Of a DNA stretch of 64,000 nt, positions 1 through 7,317 are shown in pieces. Position 1 is the first letter of the stretch, and the number at the start of each line of letters is the position of its first letter. The DNA lies in NCBI RefSeq assembly GCF_001866665.1, contig NZ_MLYO01000035.1, positions 172,167 through 236,166 on the forward strand, in the 5' to 3' direction. A model generated the notes under the pieces. It made no database searches. It was given only the letters and a program-made list of their open reading frames with translations, and was not told where the DNA came from. The stretch comes from Streptomyces monashensis (lineage in GTDB: Bacteria; Actinomycetota; Actinomycetes; Streptomycetales; Streptomycetaceae). Both the position numbers and the translations under genes were made by a program.

Positions 1-2
1 CG

Positions 3-212
3 CAGGTCGCCGAACTCCAGGAGCGGCTGGGCCGGTTGAACCTGTACGACGACGGGGTCGACGGCGTCTTCACCCGTCCCGTGGAGGACGCGGTGCACAC
101 CTACCAGCTGGCCCGGGGCATCACCGGCGACCCCTACGGGGAGTACGGCCCGGCGACCCGGCAGCGCCTGGAGTCGGAGACGTCACAGCCGCAGCAGTCG
201 TCGCAGCCGTGA
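3..212 (+). CDS. Peptidoglycan-binding domain protein, C-terminal fragment
   Basis: The window opens inside this gene. The frame starting at base 3 stays open for 69 codons to a TGA at 210-212. The residues read as one PG_binding_1 repeat: an LQERLGRLNLYDDGVDGVF stretch, then a helix with VEDAVHTYQ, then a YGPATRQRL ending. That helix-turn pattern is typical of peptidoglycan-binding domains in exported cell-wall enzymes. The tail is a short Gln/Ser-rich end (SQPQQSSQP). The catalytic or anchoring part lies upstream of the window, so the enzyme class is unknown. Confidence 0.75.
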   Translation, partial: QVAELQERLGRLNLYDDGVDGVFTRPVEDAVHTYQLARGITGDPYGEYGPATRQRLESETSQPQQSSQP

Positions 213-443
213 GGGCGGGCCGGGGGGCGTCGTCGGGACCAGGCCGGCCGTGGCGGTGGGGGGACGGCGCCTGCGGGCCGACCCCGAGCGGGGCCCGGCG
301 CCTGCGGCCGCGAGGCGCAGGAGGGAGTCGACGACCGGCGACAGCGCGGCCGGGGCGCCGCCGGGGAAGGGCGGGCCAGACCCCACGAGCCGGGATGTTC
401 CAAGCGGCACCCTCTGGGGCCCGTCGGCTCCGGCCCGCCCGCG

Positions 444-1112
444 TCAGCCGATGTGCAGTCGGACGGTCCCGTCGGCGCCCGCCGCGACGCGTACGTGCGT
501 GAGGTCGGGCACGGCCACGTCGGGCTCGTGCAGACCGGCCCGGGGGCCGATGCCCACCACGGTCATCCCCGCGGCCCGCCCCGCCGCGATCCCGGCCCCG
601 GAGTCCTCGAAGACCACGCAGTCGGCCGCGGCCACGCCCAGTTCGGCGGCGCCCTTCAGGAAACCCTCGGGGTCGGGCTTGCTCGCGCCCACCGACTCGG
701 CGGTGATCCGGACCTGCGGCAGCGGCAGCCCGGCGGCGTCCATGCGCGCGGTGGACAGCGCGACGTCCGCGGAGGTCACCAGGGCGTGCGGCAGACCGCG
801 CAGGGCGGCCAGGAAGGCGCTCGCGCCGGGGATCTCGACCACGCCGTCCGTGTCGGCGGTCTCCTCGGCGAGCATGCGCGCGTTGTCGGCGAGGTTCTGC
901 TCGACGGGCCGGTCGGGCAGCAGGACGGCCATGGAGGCGTGCCCCTGGCGGCCGTGGACGACCTTCATCACCTCGTCACCGGCCAGCCCGTGCCGCTCGG
1001 CCCAGCGCCGCCAGATGCGCTCGACCACGGCGTCCGAGTTGACGAGGGTGCCGTCCATGTCGAGCAGGAGGGCGCGGGCGGTGAGGACGGTGGGCGTGGC
1101 GGTGGCCGTCAT
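444..1112 (-). CDS. HAD-superfamily sugar-phosphatase / beta-phosphoglucomutase-like hydrolase
   Basis: This 222-residue protein has the four HAD motifs in order: LLLDMDGTLVNSD near residue 15 with nucleophile and acid/base aspartates, ALVTSAD (motif II), GASKPDPEGF carrying the motif III lysine, and VFEDSGAG (motif IV). A helical cap lies between motifs I and II, as in the beta-PGM/YniC subfamily that dephosphorylates small phosphosugars. The frame extends upstream, but the ATG at 1112 is chosen because GGAG lies six bases before it and the upstream residues are low-complexity. The substrate cannot be told. It lies downstream of the GDT1 gene on the same strand, separated by a hairpin. Confidence 0.85.
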   Translation of the reverse strand: MTATATPTVLTARALLLDMDGTLVNSDAVVERIWRRWAERHGLAGDEVMKVVHGRQGHASMAVLLPDRPVEQNLADNARMLAEETADTDGVVEIPGASAFLAALRGLPHALVTSADVALSTARMDAAGLPLPQVRITAESVGASKPDPEGFLKGAAELGVAAADCVVFEDSGAGIAAGRAAGMTVVGIGPRAGLHEPDVAVPDLTHVRVAAGADGTVRLHIG

Positions 1113-1215
1113 CGGCAGCTCCAGGAACGAAGAGGATCCCCGTGGGGGAAGGGACCGGGAGGGACAAGCCCCGAAGGGACAAAGGAGCCCCGTCCGCCGG
1201 TCAGGGAAAACGGAC

Positions 1216-1254
1216 GGGAGCCACTTTGTTCCTCCACGGTACAAAATAGCTCCC
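1216..1254 (-). terminator. Hairpin terminator after the GDT1-type gene
   Basis: Arms at 1216-1229 and 1241-1254 can pair over 14 positions around an 11-base loop. On the minus strand the two imperfect positions become G-U pairs, so the stem is fully closed only in that transcript. It sits 44 bases past the stop of the GDT1-type gene and is followed by a short T-containing run. This suits a terminator separating that gene from the HAD gene. Confidence 0.55.
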
Positions 1255-1297
1255 GATCCCGCCAGCGGCTCCGTCCAGGGTTCACCCGCCGTTCAGC

Positions 1298-1879
1298 TCA
1301 GCCGGCGATCGCCTCGTACAGGCTCCACACACCCAGCCCGAGCATCAGCAGCGCCGCGATCTGCGTGATCAGCCGCAGCGGCACCTTCTTCATCAGGGCC
1401 TTTCCGCCGACGATGCCGAGTCCGGCGACGGCCCACAGGCCGAGCGTCGCACCGAGGCCGACGGAGATCGGGTCGTTGTAACGGGCGGCGAGGTTGGCGG
1501 TCATGATCTGGGTCAGGTCGCCGAACTCGGCGACGAGGATGAGCATGAAGCCCGTGCCCGCGACCTTCCAGAAGGACTGGTCGGCCGGCTTCCTGATCTC
1601 CTCTTCGTCCTCGTGCTTCTGGAGCAGCAGCATGGCCGCGCCGCCGAGGAAGAGGACACCGGTGATCGCGTGCACGATCTGCTGCGGCAGCAGGGTCAGC
1701 ACACTGCCGGCCGCGACGGCCAGCACGACGTGCAGCAGGAAGGCGGCGGCCACGCCCGCGAAGACGTGGCTCGCCCGGTAGCGGGTGCCGAGGACCAGAC
1801 CGGCGAGCGCGGTCTTGTCCGGCAGTTCGGCGAGGAAGATGACGCCGAAGACGAGCGCCGTCACGGTGATGCTGATCAA
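1298..1879 (-). CDS. GDT1/TMEM165-family (UPF0016) cation exporter, probably Mn2+
   Basis: The 193-residue membrane protein shows the two signature repeats of the UPF0016/GDT1 family: FLAELPDKTAL in the first helix and AEFGDLTQI after the cytoplasmic loop. These acidic motifs face each other and carry the divalent cation. About six membrane helices are split by an acidic linker (HEDEEEIRKP). Bacterial members of this family with a yybP-ykoY leader export manganese, and such a leader lies directly upstream here, which makes Mn2+ the likely substrate over Ca2+. The start is a TTG at 1879 with GAGGG close upstream. Confidence 0.85.
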   Translation of the reverse strand: MISITVTALVFGVIFLAELPDKTALAGLVLGTRYRASHVFAGVAAAFLLHVVLAVAAGSVLTLLPQQIVHAITGVLFLGGAAMLLLQKHEDEEEIRKPADQSFWKVAGTGFMLILVAEFGDLTQIMTANLAARYNDPISVGLGATLGLWAVAGLGIVGGKALMKKVPLRLITQIAALLMLGLGVWSLYEAIAG

Positions 1880-1958
1880 GGTCCCTCAATCGGTCGGGCC
1901 GCCCCGCCGAGAGTGTGGTATGTCACGCGATGACACCTCGGCACGGCAGCACACTCGG

Positions 1959-1982
1959 CGCCCGTGTCACGGGACACGGGCG
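1959..1982 (-). terminator. Expression-platform hairpin downstream of the Mn riboswitch
   Basis: A perfect 10-bp stem (CGCCCGTGTC / GACACGGGCG) closes a four-base loop immediately 3' of the riboswitch core in the minus-strand transcript. It lies about 80 bases before the TTG start of the GDT1-type gene. There is no long U tract, so it could act as a Rho-independent-like terminator of high-GC type or as part of a translational switch. Two further complementary segments lie between it and the start (around 1911-1957) and could form the alternative fold. Confidence 0.55.
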
Positions 1983-1984
1983 TG

Positions 1985-2106
1985 CACTGCTTGCCGAAGG
2001 TCTCGCTGGCGGACCCCGACACGACTCGGCGGTCCGCCTCCGGGCGCCGGCTCAGGCTCGCTGAGCAGTATGTCGACGTTCCGGCGAAGAGCTACTCCCC
2101 TTCTGC
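1985..2106 (-). promoter_or_regulatory. yybP-ykoY manganese riboswitch
   Basis: Read on the minus strand, the 5' side contains GAAGGGGAGTAGCTC (from 2103 down) and the 3' side GCGAGACCTTCGGCAA (2006 down to 1991). These are the two highly conserved metal-binding internal loops of the yybP-ykoY class (consensus GGGGAGUAGC and GCRAGACC). GAAGG pairs with CCTTC to close the basal helix, and a GC-rich variable arm lies between. The element stands upstream of a GDT1-type exporter, a frequent partner of this riboswitch. Mn2+ binding is expected to switch expression on. Confidence 0.85.
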
Positions 2107-2273
2107 GCGACCCATCGTACGGGATGTGACAGTTCGGCCGTGAACCAGCCGAAGCCCTGCTGTGTCATGAACGCGTCACCAATTTCTTACCGAACGCTCA
2201 CCTCGCGGCAACGCCACCTCGCGAGCATTTCCCCGCCCGCGCCCCAACACCCCTACCTCGCAAGGGAGTTCAC

Positions 2274-2927
2274 ATGGCCCGCGCCGCGAAGATCTACGCG
2301 CGTCGACGACTGAGCATACTCGTGGCTCTTACCGGCCTCACAGCCTCCGCCGCCCTGTTCGACTCGCCCGCCGCCTCCGCCGCCCTCCCCGCCCCGGTCA
2401 GCGGCGCCACCGCCCGCGGCTACCTCTCCCAGCTCACCGTCGCCACCGAGGACCGCACCGGCTACGACCGCGACCTGTTCCCGACCTGGATCACCGTCTC
2501 CGGCACCTGCAACACCCGTGAGTGGATCCTCAAGCGGGACGGTACGAACGTCGTCACCGACTCCGCCTGCACCGCGACCAGCGGCAGCTGGTACTCCCCG
2601 TACGACGGCGCGACCTGGACCGCCGCCTCCGACCTCGACATCGACCATCTCGTCCCGCTGGCCGAGGCCTGGGACTCCGGCGCGAGCAAGTGGACCACCG
2701 CCCAGCGGCAGGCCTTCGCCAACGACGTCACCCGCCCGCAGCTCCTCGCCGTCACCGACAACGTGAACCGGTCCAAGGGCGACCAGGACCCGTCGACCTG
2801 GGTCCCGTCCCGGTCCGCCTACCTCTGCACCTACGTCCGCGCCTGGGTGCAGGTGAAGTACTACTACGACCTCTCGGTCGACACCGCCGAGAAGAACGCC
2901 CTGACCAAGGACCTGGCGAACTGCTGA
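2274..2927 (+). CDS. Secreted HNH-family endonuclease (DUF1524/GmrSD-like fold)
   Basis: This is a 217-residue protein. The N terminus has a basic stretch, a hydrophobic core and an Ala-rich cleavage region ending near PAASAALPAP, a Sec signal peptide of 35-40 residues. The catalytic core reads DLDIDHLVPLAEAWDSG, followed by LLAVTDNVNRSKGDQDP and WVPS, the DHxxP...N...K arrangement of HNH nucleases related to DUF1524. Family members are extracellular nucleases that degrade DNA non-specifically; that role here is inference. AAGGGAG precedes the ATG. The gene faces away from the riboswitch-controlled transporter and shares the 1880-2273 intergenic region with it. Confidence 0.82.
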   Translation: MARAAKIYARRRLSILVALTGLTASAALFDSPAASAALPAPVSGATARGYLSQLTVATEDRTGYDRDLFPTWITVSGTCNTREWILKRDGTNVVTDSACTATSGSWYSPYDGATWTAASDLDIDHLVPLAEAWDSGASKWTTAQRQAFANDVTRPQLLAVTDNVNRSKGDQDPSTWVPSRSAYLCTYVRAWVQVKYYYDLSVDTAEKNALTKDLANC

Positions 2928-3097
2928 CGTCCGCGACCGCCGGCGGACGGTGAGCGGCCGATGCGCGCCGCAGACGCACGCTGCCGGCATGCCGGACCTC
3001 GGCCCTCGTACCGGACGTACGCGGGCCGGGACCCGGTGCTGCGCGTGGGCACACCTCGCGGCCGGAGGCCGGAGGGAGTTCGGCGACAGGGGCCGGG

Positions 3098-3715
3098 TCA
3101 GGCGGCCGGGCGGCGGCGCATCACGTAGCCCGCGACCGCGCCCGCGCCGAACAGGGCCGCCACCGAGACACCCGTGGCGAGCCAGGTCGCGCCGAGCCAC
3201 TGGGCGCCGTAGTAGCCGAGGGCGACGCTGTACACCGCCCAGGACAGACCCGCCAGCGCCGACCACGGGACGAAGTCGCGGGCGCGGCGATGGGCGGCGC
3301 CGGCGCAGAAGGAGACGACCGAACGCCCGGCGGGGGCGAAGCGGGCCAGCACGACGAGGGCGCCGCCGCCCCGGGCCAGCGCGTCGCCGAGCCGTTCCTG
3401 CGCGCTGGTCAGCCGGCGGGAGCGGGCTATGGCCCGGTCCAGCCGCTCCCCGCCCCGCCAGGCCAGACGGTAGGCCACGAGATCGCCGAGGACCGAGGCG
3501 GTCGCCGCACAGATGACCAGGACGAGCAGGTCCGGCACGCCGTGCGGGACCTGGCCGGTGGCCGCGCCGGAGCCCGCCGCCGCGGCCGTGCCCGCCGCGA
3601 TGACGAGCACACCGCTCGGCAGCACCGGCACGAACACGTCGAGCAGTACGGACAGGGCCACCACCGCGTAGATCCACGGCCCGTCGGCCAGTGACCCCAC
3701 ACTCTCGAACACCAC
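3098..3715 (-). CDS. DedA-family (SNARE-associated/VTT domain) membrane protein
   Basis: This 205-residue integral membrane protein has the DedA/VTT organisation: an N-terminal hydrophobic helix, a re-entrant region rich in Pro and Gly (FVPVLPSGVLVIAAGT), the RYLA-like stretch AYRLAWRGG, and the F-x-P-x-x-R motif ARFAPAGRSVVSFCAGAAH. DedA proteins are implicated in lipid scrambling and proton-coupled envelope homeostasis. The gene points away from the SOD-like gene, with 224 bases between their start codons. The exact substrate is unknown. A short basic tail (MRRRPAA) ends the protein. Confidence 0.8.
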   Translation of the reverse strand: MVFESVGSLADGPWIYAVVALSVLLDVFVPVLPSGVLVIAAGTAAAAGSGAATGQVPHGVPDLLVLVICAATASVLGDLVAYRLAWRGGERLDRAIARSRRLTSAQERLGDALARGGGALVVLARFAPAGRSVVSFCAGAAHRRARDFVPWSALAGLSWAVYSVALGYYGAQWLGATWLATGVSVAALFGAGAVAGYVMRRRPAA

Positions 3716-3939
3716 GACTCCCGTTGCTCCCCCGTTGACAGCCGTACAGCGTACGCCGGGGGTGTGACAGCCGGGGCCAGGGGGGCCGATGGGGCGATTC
3801 CGGACGTCGGTTCACTCTTCTGGCGCCCCCCGTGCGGCGGAGCGGTCCCGGGTCCCGTAGCAACGTAGAGAGGCCTGTCCTCGGACAGAAGGCATACGTA
3901 GTAACGAAACGGCGCATTAGCGCAGGAAAAGGTGCACTC

Positions 3940-4470
3940 ATGGTGGCAGCCGTATACACGGGCGCCCTCGCCGCAGCCCTGTTCGCGACCGGAACCGCAA
4001 GCACGCCCGGCTTCACGCTGGACGCCTCCGGCGTGTTCAGCCCGCCGACCGCGACCGTCGCGTCGAAGGCCGTGACGTACGATCAGAAACTCGTCCCGGC
4101 AGGCGCCTTGATCAACGTCCGGCAACAGACCGGGCCGGGCGGCGCCACGACGGTCGAGCTGCGGGTGGCGGGCCTCAAGGCCGGCCACCAGTACGGGGCC
4201 CACATCCACCAGAAGGCCTGCGGGGCCAAGCCCGACGCCGCCGGCAAGCACTACCAGGACAAGGCCGGCACGGACGCCGCCCACGTCAACAACAAGAACG
4301 AGGCCTGGCTGGACTTCAAGGCCGACGCGAACGGCATCGGCCATGCGACCGCGCGGCACGGCTGGGCCTTCCGCAAGGGGCAGGCCGGCTCGGTGGTGAT
4401 CCACAGCGAGCCCGGTACGAAGGGAGCCCGGGCCGCCTGCTTCACCGTGCCGTTCGGCGGCACGTCGTGA
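3940..4470 (+). CDS. Exported Cu/Zn superoxide dismutase-like protein
   Basis: The 176-residue product has a hydrophobic N-terminal segment (VAAVYTGALAAALFATG), then the Cu/Zn-SOD beta-barrel landmarks: YGAHIHQKACG (two metal His and the disulfide Cys), further His in GKHYQDK and AAHVNNKNEAWLDF, VVIHSEPG with a late His, and ARAACF matching the active-site Arg and second Cys. It therefore looks catalytically competent, guarding the cell surface against superoxide. The frame opens at 3832, but the ATG at 3940 is preferred: GGAAAAGGTG lies just upstream and the shorter signal is normal. A start further upstream cannot be excluded. Confidence 0.75.
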   Translation: MVAAVYTGALAAALFATGTASTPGFTLDASGVFSPPTATVASKAVTYDQKLVPAGALINVRQQTGPGGATTVELRVAGLKAGHQYGAHIHQKACGAKPDAAGKHYQDKAGTDAAHVNNKNEAWLDFKADANGIGHATARHGWAFRKGQAGSVVIHSEPGTKGARAACFTVPFGGTS

Positions 4471-4508
4471 GCGACGGCCGGTGGACGTCGTCGGCGACGG
4501 TGACGTGA

Positions 4509-4536
4509 CAGCGGCAGCGGCAGCGACAGCGACAGC
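4509..4536 (+). repeat. Short hexanucleotide tandem repeat
   Basis: About four and a half copies of CAGCGG/CAGCGA run head to tail in the gap after the SOD-like gene. It is simple-sequence DNA outside any gene and could vary in copy number. No function is evident. Confidence 0.6.
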
Positions 4537-4550
4537 CTGACGGTACAGGG

Positions 4551-4585
4551 CGGCGCCCTCCCCCCTCGTGGCGGGAAGGGCGCCG
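4551..4585. terminator. Bidirectional terminator between SOD-like and DoxX genes
   Basis: Perfect 9-bp arms (CGGCGCCCT at 4551-4559, AGGGCGCCG at 4577-4585) flank a 17-base pyrimidine-rich loop between two convergent genes. The position and symmetry suit termination in both directions. Confidence 0.6.
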
Positions 4586-4622
4586 TCCCGTGCGCCGGGC
4601 GCGCGGGGCACTCAGGCGCGCG

Positions 4623-5078
4623 TCAGGCGGCCATCGGGGCCCGCTCGGCGACCGGCTCGCCGTCCGCGGCCGCGCCCTTGCCGAAGAGCCGGTCGAGGCC
4701 GAAGGCGCCCGAGCCGGTGAAGACCAGCAGGAAGAACGCCCAGCAGAACAGGACGGACAGCTCGCCGCCGTTCTGGATGGGCCACAGCGCGGCCTGCTGG
4801 TGGACGTCGAAGTAGGCGTACGCCATCGAGCCCGAGGCGATCAGCGCGGCACCACGGGTGCCGAGGCCGAGGAACACCAGGGCGCCGGCGGCCAGTTGGA
4901 TCACGGCCGCGTACCAGCCGGGCCAGGTGCCGGACGGGATCGTGCCGCCATGGGTGCCCACGGCGCCGCCGAGCACGCCGAAGAGGGAGGCGGCGCCGTG
5001 CACGGCGAAGAGCAGGCCGACGACGACGCGGAAGAGCCCGATGACGTACGGCTGGGCGGAGTTGAGGCGTGCGGACAT
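4623..5078 (-). CDS. DoxX-family membrane protein
   Basis: This is a 151-residue protein with four predicted membrane helices. It begins with the DoxX-type segment YVIGLFRVVVGLLFAVHGAA and continues with LAAGALVFLGLGTRGAALI and a final helix FCWAFFLLVFTGSGAFGLD. DoxX/SURF4-like proteins in actinobacteria act with thiol and superoxide defence at the membrane; the exact reaction is unsettled. The ATG at 5078 has GAGGAG upstream and gives a normal N terminus. Its promoter overlaps an iron box and a small palindrome (see 5147-5180), so iron- or redox-linked expression is inferred. Confidence 0.8.
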   Translation of the reverse strand: MSARLNSAQPYVIGLFRVVVGLLFAVHGAASLFGVLGGAVGTHGGTIPSGTWPGWYAAVIQLAAGALVFLGLGTRGAALIASGSMAYAYFDVHQQAALWPIQNGGELSVLFCWAFFLLVFTGSGAFGLDRLFGKGAAADGEPVAERAPMAA

Positions 5079-5146
5079 GTGGGGGTTCTCCTCTTCGGTG
5101 CCGGCCGGGGGCATGGCCGGTCATGGGGGTGTACCGAACGGGAGAT

Positions 5147-5180
5147 CCAGGTTAGGCGAACCTTATTGGTACTTGCAAGT
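5147..5180 (-). promoter_or_regulatory. DoxX promoter with DmdR1/IdeR-type iron box and ACTTGCAAGT palindrome
   Basis: Positions 5147-5165 contain AGGTTAGGCGAACCT, matching 15 of 19 positions of the actinobacterial iron-box consensus TTAGGTTAGGCTCACCTAA. On the minus strand a -35 TTGCAA (5173-5178) and a -10 TAACCT (5149-5154) are 18 bases apart, so the iron box covers the -10. The perfect palindrome ACTTGCAAGT (5171-5180) covers the -35 and resembles a MarR/HxlR-type operator. Iron-dependent repression of the DoxX gene is the natural reading. Confidence 0.65.
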
Positions 5181-5405
5181 TCAAACATTAGGGGTCCGCC
5201 CTCTCACCTCCAGCCCGTCGAGCAGTTCCGCCGTCGCCTCCGCCACCGCGGCCACCGCCCGTTCGAAGACCTCACGGTTGTGGGCGGCGGGGGCGCGGAA
5301 GCCGGAGACCTTGCGTACGTACTGCAGCGCGGCGGCGTGGATGTCGTCGTCCGTGGCCTCGCCGGGCAGGACGGGCGGGCGCAGCGTCTTGATGCTTCGG
5401 CACAT
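5181..5405 (-). CDS. DUF2277 family protein
   Basis: This 74-residue cytoplasmic protein begins MCRSIKTLRPP and has the family core TDDDIHAAALQYVRKVSGF followed by NREVFERAV. The early Cys and the conserved RKVSG segment are hallmarks of DUF2277, a widespread small family of unknown function found in bacteria and some eukaryotes. The gene lies divergently from the ketopantoate-reductase-like gene (94 bases between starts) and 103 bases upstream of the DoxX gene on the same strand. No function is proposed. Confidence 0.8.
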   Translation of the reverse strand: MCRSIKTLRPPVLPGEATDDDIHAAALQYVRKVSGFRAPAAHNREVFERAVAAVAEATAELLDGLEVRGRTPNV

Positions 5406-5498
5406 GCCCCAAGTCTCCCGCTCGCCGCCCGCCCCTGCGATGATCACGACGGAGGCGGCCACCGATCCCCGGGGCCGACCATCGAAAGGAACAGCGTC

Positions 5499-6473
5499 AT
5501 GGCCACCGAGCACACCGAGCGGAGTGGATCCGTCGAGCACAGCGGGCCCGCCGGGACGAGCGGGAGCGGCGGGGGCGGCCCGCGGAGCACCGTGGCCGTC
5601 CTCGGCCCCGGCGGCACGGGCGGGCTGCTCGCCGCCCTGCTCTCCCGCGCCGGCCACCGCGTCGTCTGCCTCGCGCAGGACGGCACGGCCGACACCCTGC
5701 GCCGCACCGGAATCGCCGTCCGCAGCGCGCAGTTCGGCGCGTTCACCGCGTCCGTCGAGGCGGACACCGAACTGCGCGAACCGGTGGACGCCTGCCTGAT
5801 CGCCGTCAAGCACACCGCGCTCGACGCCGCCCTGACCCGCATCCCGCCGGCCGCGCTGGGCGACGCCCTGGTCGTCCCGCTGCTGAACGGCGTCGAGCAC
5901 CCCGCCGCGCTGCGCGGCCGGTACCGCCCCGACCGGGTCGCGCCGGCGGTGATCCGCGTGGAGTCCACCCGCGTCTCCCCCGGCGTGATCGAGCACGGCA
6001 GCCCGTTCACGGAGATCGACCTGGCCGGGGACGGTGTGCCGCGCGCCCGGCTGGACGCCCTCGCCACCGTGCTCGCCGACGCCGGTACGGCCGCCCGCGT
6101 GGTCGAGGACGAAACGGCGGCACTGTGGGCCAAGATGGCGTTCCTGGCCCCGTTCGCCCTCCTCACCACGCGATACGGCCTCCCGCTCGGCGAGGTCCGC
6201 ACCCGGCACCGCGAGGAGTTGGAGTCCCTCGTCGCCGAGACGGCCGCGGTCAGCCGCGCCTGCGGCGCCCCCGCCGACCCGGCGAGCGCCCTCGCCCGCT
6301 ACGACGCCTTCCCGCCCGCGGCCAAGTCGTCCATGCAGCGTGACGCCGAGGCGGGCCGACCGCTGGAACTGGACGCCATCGGCGGGGCGCTGCTGCGCGC
6401 GGCCGGCCGGCACGGCGTGCCTGTACCGGTGACGTCCCGCCTGGTGGAGGAGTTGCGGACCGCCGGCCACTGA
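5499..6473 (+). CDS. Ketopantoate reductase family (ApbA/PanE-like) oxidoreductase
   Basis: The protein has 324 residues. After a low-complexity Ser/Gly N terminus comes the Rossmann NADPH motif VAVLGPGGTGGLLAALLSRAGH (about residues 31-52). DACLIAVKH, VVPLLNGVEH and the C-terminal helical domain follow, with WAKMAFLAPFALLTTRYG and SSMQRDAEAGRPLELD. The KSSMQRD segment with Ser and Asp is the substrate-binding signature of the ApbA/PanE family, which reduces 2-dehydropantoate to pantoate. Streptomycetes carry several paralogues, so a role in CoA synthesis is not certain. AAAGGAACAGCGTC precedes the ATG. Confidence 0.8.
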   Translation: MATEHTERSGSVEHSGPAGTSGSGGGGPRSTVAVLGPGGTGGLLAALLSRAGHRVVCLAQDGTADTLRRTGIAVRSAQFGAFTASVEADTELREPVDACLIAVKHTALDAALTRIPPAALGDALVVPLLNGVEHPAALRGRYRPDRVAPAVIRVESTRVSPGVIEHGSPFTEIDLAGDGVPRARLDALATVLADAGTAARVVEDETAALWAKMAFLAPFALLTTRYGLPLGEVRTRHREELESLVAETAAVSRACGAPADPASALARYDAFPPAAKSSMQRDAEAGRPLELDAIGGALLRAAGRHGVPVPVTSRLVEELRTAGH

Positions 6474-6617
6474 CCCGCTGCCGGGCGACGTCCACCGACC
6501 CGGGACGGCGGGCCGGCCCGTCGCCCCGCATCCCCCCGGCCACCCGTTCGGCTGAACCTCCCACGGACCCCACGAACGAGCTCGCACCTCAAAATCGAAC
6601 AGGCGTAGCATTGCCGC

Positions 6618-6953
6618 GTGGCTACGCCCTACGAATTCCCCAGTGACCTCCTGGCCGGTCAGGAGGAGCTGCATCAGGTCAGGGCCGAGCTGTCGGCCCT
6701 GCTCAAGCGGTTGCCCTGGTCGGTGGCGCCGATGGACGGATTCAGTGACGACACCGGCTGGCGCAAGGTGGAGCGGCCCGCGTCCCCCGGCTGGACCGAG
6801 GACGAGCAGGCCGAGGTGGAGAAGCTGCGCCGGCGCGAGCACGAGCTGGCCGTGTTCGTCAGCACGCACCGCTTCTGGGCCGAGGTCGCGGCGCCGGACC
6901 GGGTGGAGACACGCACCCGGCTGAAGCACGCCCCCGAGCGGACAGAGGAGTAG
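6618..6953 (+). CDS. Conserved hypothetical protein, 111 aa
   Basis: This is a small soluble protein with no signal peptide or membrane segment. It shows an amphipathic helix LLAGQEELHQVRAELSALLKRLPW, a central PGWTEDEQAEVEKLRRREHELAVF helix and a basic end. The helices with heptad-like leucines suggest a small helical bundle or dimer. I do not recognise a family beyond its appearance as a streptomycete-type conserved protein. The GTG start at 6618 has TAGCAT ending six bases upstream and no Shine-Dalgarno sequence, so the mRNA is probably leaderless. A strong terminator follows four bases after the stop. Confidence 0.7.
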   Translation: MATPYEFPSDLLAGQEELHQVRAELSALLKRLPWSVAPMDGFSDDTGWRKVERPASPGWTEDEQAEVEKLRRREHELAVFVSTHRFWAEVAAPDRVETRTRLKHAPERTEE

Positions 6954-6957
6954 ACAG

Positions 6958-6991
6958 GAGGAGCCCCCGGCCGTGCGGCCGGGGGCTCCTC
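6958..6991. terminator. Strong bidirectional hairpin terminator
   Basis: A perfect 15-bp stem (GAGGAGCCCCCGGCC with its complement) closes a GTGC tetraloop. It lies directly after the 111-aa gene on the plus strand and five bases past the 3' end of the tRNA-Val gene on the minus strand, so it can end both transcripts. Confidence 0.85.
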
Positions 6992-6996
6992 GTCGG

Positions 6997-7068
<72 letters not shown>

Positions 7069-7317
7069 CGAACACCCGGACGAGTGCCCAGGTCGAGTCG
7101 ACAGCCTACCTTGCCGGGACCCGTGTACCGCAAACCCGTTGCGGCGGGCGATCAGGGTGTCGCCCGGTGATGCGGTCAGGGTTTTCCGGGGGTTATCCCC
7201 AGCCCGGGTCCGGGAGGTTCCCTGATTCCCGGTCCCAGCGTGATCACTTACGGTCGTGGCAGAGACCGACAAGTCCGGCCGCCGTACCCGGCGGACCGGT
7301 TCAGGGGGAGATGTCGC

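Noticed and set aside
213..443. Small open frames in the gap after the first gene
   Set aside because: They are Arg/Pro/Ala-rich frames without ribosome-binding sites. I see only GC-rich intergenic sequence with a short GGCGCCTGCGG repetition.
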